From: Bacillota bacterium
GTDB taxonomy: Bacteria; Bacillota; Clostridia; Oscillospirales; Oscillospiraceae
DNA length: 44,882 bases
Direction of reading: 5' to 3'
Assembly: GCA_021768085.1 (NCBI GenBank)
Contig: JAETOJ010000021.1
Coordinates: 1 to 44,882, forward strand
Below, one piece after another: positions 40,676-44,882 of this stretch. The notes under the pieces were generated by a model. That model saw only the letters and a list, made by a program, of their open reading frames with translations. It searched no databases and had not been told where the DNA came from. The translations under genes and the position numbers were made by a program. The stretch's first letter is position 1; every line of letters starts with the position of its first letter.

Positions 40676-42019
40676 CTACGATTTGGACTTGGCGGCCCCG
40701 TCCTTGGGCAGCAGCAGGTTCAGCAGGATTGCCACGATAGCGGTGACTACGATGGGGGAGGCGCCGAACACAGTATGTACCCAGGCGGGGAAGCCAGGGC
40801 CTTGGAGGGAGCCGGCCACCTGGGTGATTCCCACGCCCAGGGCCACCGACAGCCCCACCACCGCGCTGGAGCGCATGGTGAAGTGCTCGGCAGTGATCAT
40901 GCGGATACCGGTCATGGTGATGGTGGCGAATACGGAGATGTTGGCTCCGCCGATGACCGCCTGGGGAATGGTGGTGAGAATGGCAGACAGCTTAGGCACC
41001 AGCCCCGCCACCAGCAGCACCAGGGAGGCAAAGGCAAACACCGCCTTGTTGATCACCTTGTTCACGGTGACAATGCCCACATTCTGGCTGTAGGTGGCGG
41101 CGGGCAGGCCGCCGAACAGGGCTCCCACAATGGACACCAACCCTTGGGCCACAATGCCGCCGGACAGCTCCCGGTCGGTGGGCATACGATCCATGCCGCC
41201 CATGGTGGTGGAGGACAGATCACCGATGGTCTGCACCGCATTGATGATGTAAACCACCGCCAGGGAAATGCAGGCGCTGGCCTCAAATTTCACGCCGAAG
41301 TGGAGGGGGGCTGCCAGCTGGAACCAGCCTGCCGGGGCCACGGCGGAGAAGTCCACCATCCCCAGACACAGGGCCATGATATAGCCCACGATCATGCCCC
41401 AAAGGATGGCTCCCAGCTTCAGCACGCCCTTGCCGAAGTTCTGGAGGAGTACCACCACCGCCAGGGTCACCAGGGCCACCGCCCAGTTCTTCAGGCCGCC
41501 GAACTCGGCGCTGCCCGCGCCGCCGGCCATGTACCGCACCGCCGTGGGATACAGGGACAGGCCGATGGTGAAGATGACGGTGCCGGTGATGAGGGGCGGG
41601 AACAGCTTCCTGATCTGCTTGACGAAAATGCCGAACAGAATGGCCACGCAACCGCCCACGATCTCCGCACCCAAAATGGTGGGCAGGTCGAACTGGCCGC
41701 CGATGGCCAGCAGGGTGGGCACGTAGGCAAAGCTGATGCCCATCACCACAGGCAGGCCGGAGCCGATGCGGTGCTTGATGGTATAGAGCTGGAGCAGGGT
41801 GGCCAGGGCGGTGACAATGAGAGAGACCTGAATCAGCAGGGTGCGGTCGGCGTCGGGCAAGGCGCAGGTGTTGGACACCATGATCGCCGGGGTGATGATA
41901 CCCACGATGGCGGCAACCACGTGCTGAAGGCCCAGCGGGATAAGCTGGCCAGGCGCGGGAACACCGTCCAGGGAGAAGACGGAGGCCGGGGTCTTGGAGT
42001 CCGGTTTGGACTGCTGCAT
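40676..42019 (-). CDS. xanthine/uracil permease family (NCS2) transporter
   Basis: This 447-residue membrane protein has about 12-14 transmembrane segments. The LGLQHVVAAIVG motif with Gln32-His33 corresponds to the QH motif of XanQ/UraA, and YSQNVGIVTVNKV later is the NCS2 signature near the substrate site. VMGISFAYVPTLLAIGG and FPPLITGTVIFTIGLSL are typical too. It should import xanthine, urate or a related purine by proton symport. AGGAGG lies 8 nt before the ATG. It follows ridA after a 246-nt gap holding the structured repeat. Confidence 0.92.
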   Translation of the reverse strand: MQQSKPDSKTPASVFSLDGVPAPGQLIPLGLQHVVAAIVGIITPAIMVSNTCALPDADRTLLIQVSLIVTALATLLQLYTIKHRIGSGLPVVMGISFAYVPTLLAIGGQFDLPTILGAEIVGGCVAILFGIFVKQIRKLFPPLITGTVIFTIGLSLYPTAVRYMAGGAGSAEFGGLKNWAVALVTLAVVVLLQNFGKGVLKLGAILWGMIVGYIMALCLGMVDFSAVAPAGWFQLAAPLHFGVKFEASACISLAVVYIINAVQTIGDLSSTTMGGMDRMPTDRELSGGIVAQGLVSIVGALFGGLPAATYSQNVGIVTVNKVINKAVFAFASLVLLVAGLVPKLSAILTTIPQAVIGGANISVFATITMTGIRMITAEHFTMRSSAVVGLSVALGVGITQVAGSLQGPGFPAWVHTVFGASPIVVTAIVAILLNLLLPKDGAAKSKS

Positions 42020-42119
42020 GCGGGATTCCTCCTTACTTTTTTTAAGCTAAAAAAAATTTATTTCATGTTCTGAGTATAGCCCATTTTTTCCGGGATTTCA
42101 AGGAAGAAAACCGCGCCGG

Positions 42120-42245
42120 GCCGCCAAAATCCGGCCCCGGTTTTTGTGGAGATTTCACAAAAAGTTTGTCCATCAAACAAAAAGTCAGGGAACAACAGCG
42201 CCGCCGGACCACCCCACCCACAGGCGGGATGATCCGGCGGTGTCG
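42120..42245. repeat. structured intergenic repeat, copy 2
   Basis: This second copy of the element at 13517-13640 lies between ridA and the permease gene. The GTTTG/CAAAC stem (42164-42178) and the GC-rich stem opening with GCGCCGCCGGA are kept, with different loop bases. The rest of the gap (42020-42119) is AT-rich leader DNA in front of the permease. Confidence 0.7.
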
Positions 42246-42265
42246 CAATACCGTTGGGATAGGGT

Positions 42266-42640
42266 TTATTTGACGGCTATGGCCTCGATCTCAAACAGCG
42301 CCCCCTTGGGCAGGGCGGCCACCTGCACACAGGAGCGGGCCGGCGCCTCACCAGGGAAGTATTTGGCATAGATGGCGTTAATGGCGGCAAAATCCCCCAT
42401 GTCCGCCAGAAACACCGTGGTTTTCACCACGTCCCCGCAGGTCATCCCTGCGGCGGCCAGCACAGCGGACAGGTTGTCCAGGGCCTGGGTGGCCTGGGCC
42501 TCCACCCCTTGGGGCAGTTCACCGGTGGCGGGGATCAGGCCCAGCTGACCCGAGGTATACAGGGTGTTCCCTGCCAGCTTGGCATGGCAGTATGGCCCCA
42601 CAGCGGCAGGGGCGTTGGACGCGGTAATAGTCTGGTTCAT
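42266..42640 (-). CDS. ridA: RidA-family enamine/imine deaminase
   Basis: This 124-residue YjgF/YER057c/UK114 protein carries Arg102 in APARSCVQVAALPKG and Glu117 in LFEIEA, matching Arg105 and Glu120 of E. coli RidA, and GPYCHAKLAGNTLYTSGQLG near 15-34. It hydrolyses 2-aminoacrylate and other imines released by PLP enzymes; here the obvious source is DpaL. AGGAGG lies 8 nt before the ATG. It is the first gene before the purine permease. Confidence 0.93.
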   Translation of the reverse strand: MNQTITASNAPAAVGPYCHAKLAGNTLYTSGQLGLIPATGELPQGVEAQATQALDNLSAVLAAAGMTCGDVVKTTVFLADMGDFAAINAIYAKYFPGEAPARSCVQVAALPKGALFEIEAIAVK

Positions 42641-42672
42641 GGGAAGTCCTCCTTCACAAGATAGATGTGTCT

Positions 42673-42700
42673 ATTATAACGCAAAAACCTAAAGAATCAA
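42673..42700 (-). promoter_or_regulatory. promoter of ridA (and probably the permease)
   Basis: TTGATT (42695-42700), a 16-nt spacer and a perfect TATAAT (42673-42678) lie on the minus strand, 33 nt before the ridA start. Confidence 0.75.
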
Positions 42701-42792
42701 TAGACTGCCTAAATTATTTTTTGCCTCTGTGTTATCATCTCCAGACGCGGAAGAAAAATTTTTAGATCGCCAAACATTTTTTGTTTTTCCTC

Positions 42793-42821
42793 TTGCAATT
42801 GGCACTGCTTCGTGTTACGAT
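42793..42821 (+). promoter_or_regulatory. promoter of the YitT/YczE-like gene
   Basis: TTGCAA (42793-42798), a 17-nt spacer and TACGAT (42816-42821). The start codon is about 115 nt further on. Confidence 0.6.
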
Positions 42822-42936
42822 AACGCTGTCAAGACAGTTTCCGGACAATTCAAAGCTGAAACGGAGTGCTTCGCGCACGGGCTGGTGTTCCTCTTTCAGA
42901 TGGACACCATTTTTATTTTATCAGGAGGTGTGGCCG

Positions 42937-43569
42937 ATGGACAGAACGGAGACTTTCCGGCGCTGTGCAGTCTTTGCCGCGGGTGCGCTGGTCTGCGCCG
43001 TGGGCATTGCTTTTGTCACCCGGGCCGGTCTGGGCACCTCCCCCATCTCCAGTATTCCCTTTGTCCTCAGCCTGATCACCCCCATCTCCATGGGGGTGTA
43101 TACCTTGGCATTCAACTTGTTTTTCCTGTTCTGCGAAAGCCTGCTCATCGGACGGTTCGGCCCGGCCCAGGCTCTCCAGATTCCGGTCACCCTCCTGTTT
43201 AGCCTGTGCGTGGACGGCGCGCTGGCCCTGATCCCCTCCCAGTACGGCGGCCCCTGGGCGGCCTCGGCAGTTTATCTGGCAATCGGGTGTGTCGTGATGT
43301 CTCTGGGTATTTACCTGGAGGTCGCCGCGGATATCATCATGCTCCCCGGCGAGGCCTTCGTGCGGGTACTGTCCCGGCGGATCGGCAGGGAGTTCGGCAG
43401 CGTAAAGGTCTGCTTTGACAGCTGCCTCACGGCCACCGCAGCGGTGATGGCTCTGTGTGCCTTCGGGCGACTAAATGGCGTGGGGATCGGCACCCTCCTC
43501 TGCGCCCTGGCGGTGGGGCAGCTGGTGAAGGGCTGGGGTCGGTTGCGCCGGCGCGCCCAGGGCACTTGA
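42937..43569 (+). CDS. YitT/YczE-like integral membrane protein (DUF6198-type)
   Basis: This 210-residue protein has about five transmembrane segments (near 10-30, 45-70, 80-100, 108-130, 165-195). The family pattern is GIAFVTRAGLGTSPISSIPF near the first loop and SLGIYLEVAADIIMLPGEAFV in the middle. Such proteins (YczE, YyaS, YitT) are of unknown or poorly defined transport function. AGGAGGT lies 7 nt before the ATG at 42937; earlier codons overlap the leader. It is convergent with, and overlaps, the zinc-ribbon gene on the other strand. Confidence 0.85.
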   Translation: MDRTETFRRCAVFAAGALVCAVGIAFVTRAGLGTSPISSIPFVLSLITPISMGVYTLAFNLFFLFCESLLIGRFGPAQALQIPVTLLFSLCVDGALALIPSQYGGPWAASAVYLAIGCVVMSLGIYLEVAADIIMLPGEAFVRVLSRRIGREFGSVKVCFDSCLTATAAVMALCAFGRLNGVGIGTLLCALAVGQLVKGWGRLRRRAQGT

Positions 43570-43845
43570 TAAATTCAGCTCGGCGCGCCCCGGACAGCAG
43601 TAAATGATTTTCGCGTTTCGGTAGCTTCGCCAGCCCAACCGCTGGCCGCAGCGATCACAGAAGGAGGCAAACTCACGCTCCATGGTGAGTCCGCACCGAG
43701 GGCAGACGTAGTAGGAGGGCTGTCCAAAGCAGTCACAAAGTACCTTCAGCTCGGTCACCGGTATTGGAACGCGCCAGCTGGCCAGGGCGAGGGTAGTTCC
43801 CAAGAGCAGCGCCGCGGGATACATTAAGATCAGTTTTTCCTTCAT
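43471..43845 (-). CDS. small membrane-anchored zinc-ribbon protein (hypothetical)
   Basis: A 124-codon frame. One N-terminal hydrophobic segment (about 5-23) is followed by two zinc-ribbon-like cysteine pairs (CPRCG near 48-52 and CDRCG near 63-67), plus further cysteines (CDC, YCC). I do not recognise a named family. AAGGAG lies 11 nt before the ATG. The last 33 codons overlap the 3' end of the membrane protein gene on the plus strand and are Pro/Ala/His-rich, so the real end may be earlier or the tail may be tolerated overlap. Confidence 0.5.
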   Translation of the reverse strand: MKEKLILMYPAALLLGTTLALASWRVPIPVTELKVLCDCFGQPSYYVCPRCGLTMEREFASFCDRCGQRLGWRSYRNAKIIYCCPGRAELNLSSALGAPAQPTPALHQLPHRQGAEEGADPHAI

Positions 43846-43917
43846 GTCAGACCATGCTCCTTGTTAAAACGTCCATCAGAGCCATCACCAGAAACTGGAA
43901 ACCGCACAAACCAAAAA

Positions 43918-43948
43918 TAAGGGGCGCCTTTCTACGCAAGGCACCCCC
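43918..43948 (-). terminator. terminator in gene-poor region (minus strand)
   Basis: GGGGTGCCTT and AAGGCGCCCC arms (43921-43947) around a 7-nt loop are followed by TTATTTTT on the minus strand. It would end the broken gene at 44033-44260. Confidence 0.75.
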
Positions 43949-44032
43949 TATCATCAACTCATCTTCTGGCTTTACCCAGACCCAGCAGAGTTGTTGCCAG
44001 CGGCTGCACCGGCTGCCGCTGTAGCGGTCAAA

Positions 44033-44260
44033 TCAGCATACCTGTAAAAACGGAGTGCTGCTGAACGACACGCCATTACTTGTGCCGGTTATAATGAGCG
44101 TATAGGTCTGACCTTTGGCACCCTGACAAGTGCCCTCAAGAGTCACATAGCCTCTGCCGTCGCCAGACCATCAGCCCACGCTTGTGCTCCCGTTCTAAAG
44201 CGTTATCGTTACGTTCAGAGCCTTAGCACCGTTTAAACCAAAACGCCTCCGCTCTTTCAT
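44033..44260 (-). pseudogene. broken small secreted-protein gene
   Basis: One minus-strand frame reads through two in-frame stops (TAG and TGA) yet keeps sensible sequence throughout: LNVTITL, stop, NGSTSVG, stop, WSGDGRGYVTLEGTCQGAKG, then QTYTLIITGTSNGVSFSSTP and a final TGA at 44033. It resembles the C-terminal part of the short beta-rich secreted proteins common in Clostridia (WSGSGRGYVTL-like). The signal peptide is missing. A terminator lies 85 nt downstream. Confidence 0.55.
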
Positions 44261-44296
44261 GTGTAATACTAACACGAAAGAGGGAGGCGTTTTTGG
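44238..44296. terminator. strong bidirectional hairpin terminator
   Basis: Arms opening with CCAAAACGCCTCC and CTCTTTC pair with GAAAGAG and GGAGGCGTTTTTGG around a loop of about 17 nt. T/A tracts lie on both sides. Between here and the sugar transferase, 44297-44630 contains only short open frames (the longest 61 codons, 44293-44478, plus strand) that I cannot support as genes. Confidence 0.75.
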
Positions 44297-44630
44297 TTCA
44301 GTTTTTCAAAAAAACTTCTAAGCTGTATACTATCAAAATGCAAGAATCAAGCGCAACAATATTGTTTTCCTTACCCCCTTCTGGAATCATCGAGCTGCTC
44401 AAACCTATATTGATTCTGGGGATCAGCGATTTCTTGAAGATAAATCAGCATGGTTTCTCCCCCATCGTACGCAACTGAACACAGTATCCCGCATTATTCC
44501 CACCTGCCGTTCTGATTGTTTTACATGTTTTCCAGCCCTGGACGCGGCCCGTCCTGAACGGTTCCTTCCTCCGGCATTTTCCCAAAGCCGACCCGCTCCA
44601 GCAGTTCCAGCCTGTGGAGCCTCTCCCCCC

Positions 44631-44882
44631 TCAGTCCAGCGCCTCGCTGTTCACAAACTTCCCACGGAACACCGTGATCAGCAGGATCTCAAGGTCAAAC
44701 AGCAGGCTCCAGTGCTCAATGTAGTACACGTCATGCTCCACCCGCGCCTTGATGGATGTGTCTCCCCGCAGCCCATTCACCTGGGCCCAGCCCGTGATCC
44801 CAGGCCGCACCTGGTGCTTCACCATATACAGCGGCACGTCCTCCTTGAACTTCTCCACATAGTACGGGATCTCCGGCCGGGG
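44631..44882 (-). CDS. exopolysaccharide sugar transferase, C-terminal end (5' part outside window)
   Basis: 84 codons remain open to the right edge. They carry the conserved end of bacterial polyprenyl-phosphate sugar transferases (WcaJ/RfbP/CapM type): [44 protein letters not shown] and a last membrane-associated helix ([15 protein letters not shown]). These enzymes move the first sugar phosphate to undecaprenyl phosphate at the inner face of the membrane to start capsule or exopolysaccharide units. Nothing downstream in the window belongs to it, so it probably ends a polysaccharide operon lying to the right. Confidence 0.93.
   Translation of the reverse strand, partial: PRPEIPYYVEKFKEDVPLYMVKHQVRPGITGWAQVNGLRGDTSIKARVEHDVYYIEHWSLLFDLEILLITVFRGKFVNSEALD

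Noticed and set aside
44293-44478. A 61-codon plus-strand ORF and a short minus-strand frame in the same DNA
   Set aside because: No ribosome site, no known motif, and the start lies inside the terminator hairpin.
44480-44630. A 35-codon minus-strand reading frame after the sugar transferase stop
   Set aside because: It has no start codon with a ribosome site and stop-free runs of this length are common at this GC content.
1-44882. CRISPR arrays, tRNA or rRNA genes, phage genes, and complete insertion sequences
   Set aside because: I looked for regular short repeats with spacers, tRNA-like cloverleaf ends and transposase or integrase motifs and saw none.

Overview
The window looks like chromosome from a GC-rich gut Clostridium of the Oscillospiraceae type (Flavonifractor/Lawsonibacter/Intestinimonas-like). 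The reasons are the high GC content with AT-rich promoter islands, strong AGGAGG ribosome binding sites, a pyrophosphate-dependent phosphofructokinase, and an anaerobic (oxygen-independent) purine catabolism cluster. No rRNA, tRNA, CRISPR array or complete insertion sequence was seen. Nearly every gene reads on the minus strand.

Region 1 (1-13254, minus) is one long operon. It runs fba, PPi-pfk, tpi-like, larA-like, a three-gene ABC importer of the sulfonate/nitrate type, a DUF4838 protein, nagB, nagA, eda and kdgK; kdgK runs off the left edge. NagA, NagB, PPi-PFK, FBA and TPI form a complete route from N-acetylglucosamine 6-phosphate to triose phosphates. KdgK and Eda form the 2-keto-3-deoxygluconate branch that serves uronic acids. 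Together they suggest use of a substrate containing amino sugar plus uronate. A good promoter lies at 13226-13254, followed by a leader that can fold into a terminator just before fba.

Region 2 (13330-18149) opens with a decayed, doubly deleted copy of a segment from 39718-42245. A very large DUF5107/TPR protein follows, divergent from an AraC-type regulator; two 21-bp-spaced direct repeats lie between their promoters. Region 3 (18195-22248, minus) carries a SorC/LsrR-type regulator with its own terminator, then dhaL, dhaK, an LsrF-like thiolase/aldolase and a VOC protein. The regulator promoter and the dhaL promoter share an operator-like sequence.

Region 4 (22553-42700) is the purine/urate-type catabolic island. 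One operon is dpaL-ygeY-ygeW-carbamate kinase-hyuA-mocA. A second is ssnA-ygfK-xdhD plus a FecCD-type ABC importer. It also has a YheO-type regulator divergent from ssnA, and a ridA-xanthine permease pair. The chemistry is coherent: a permease imports the base, the Mo hydroxylase and YgfK carry out redox steps, amidohydrolases and peptidase-like hydrolases open and trim the product, YgeW and carbamate kinase recover ATP, DpaL makes pyruvate and ammonia, and RidA clears reactive enamines. The ABC importer coupled to xdhD may supply molybdate or tungstate.

Region 5 (42700-44882) holds a YitT/YczE-like membrane protein, a small zinc-ribbon protein, a gene-poor stretch with a broken secreted-protein gene and two terminators, and the C-terminal end of an exopolysaccharide sugar transferase at the right edge.
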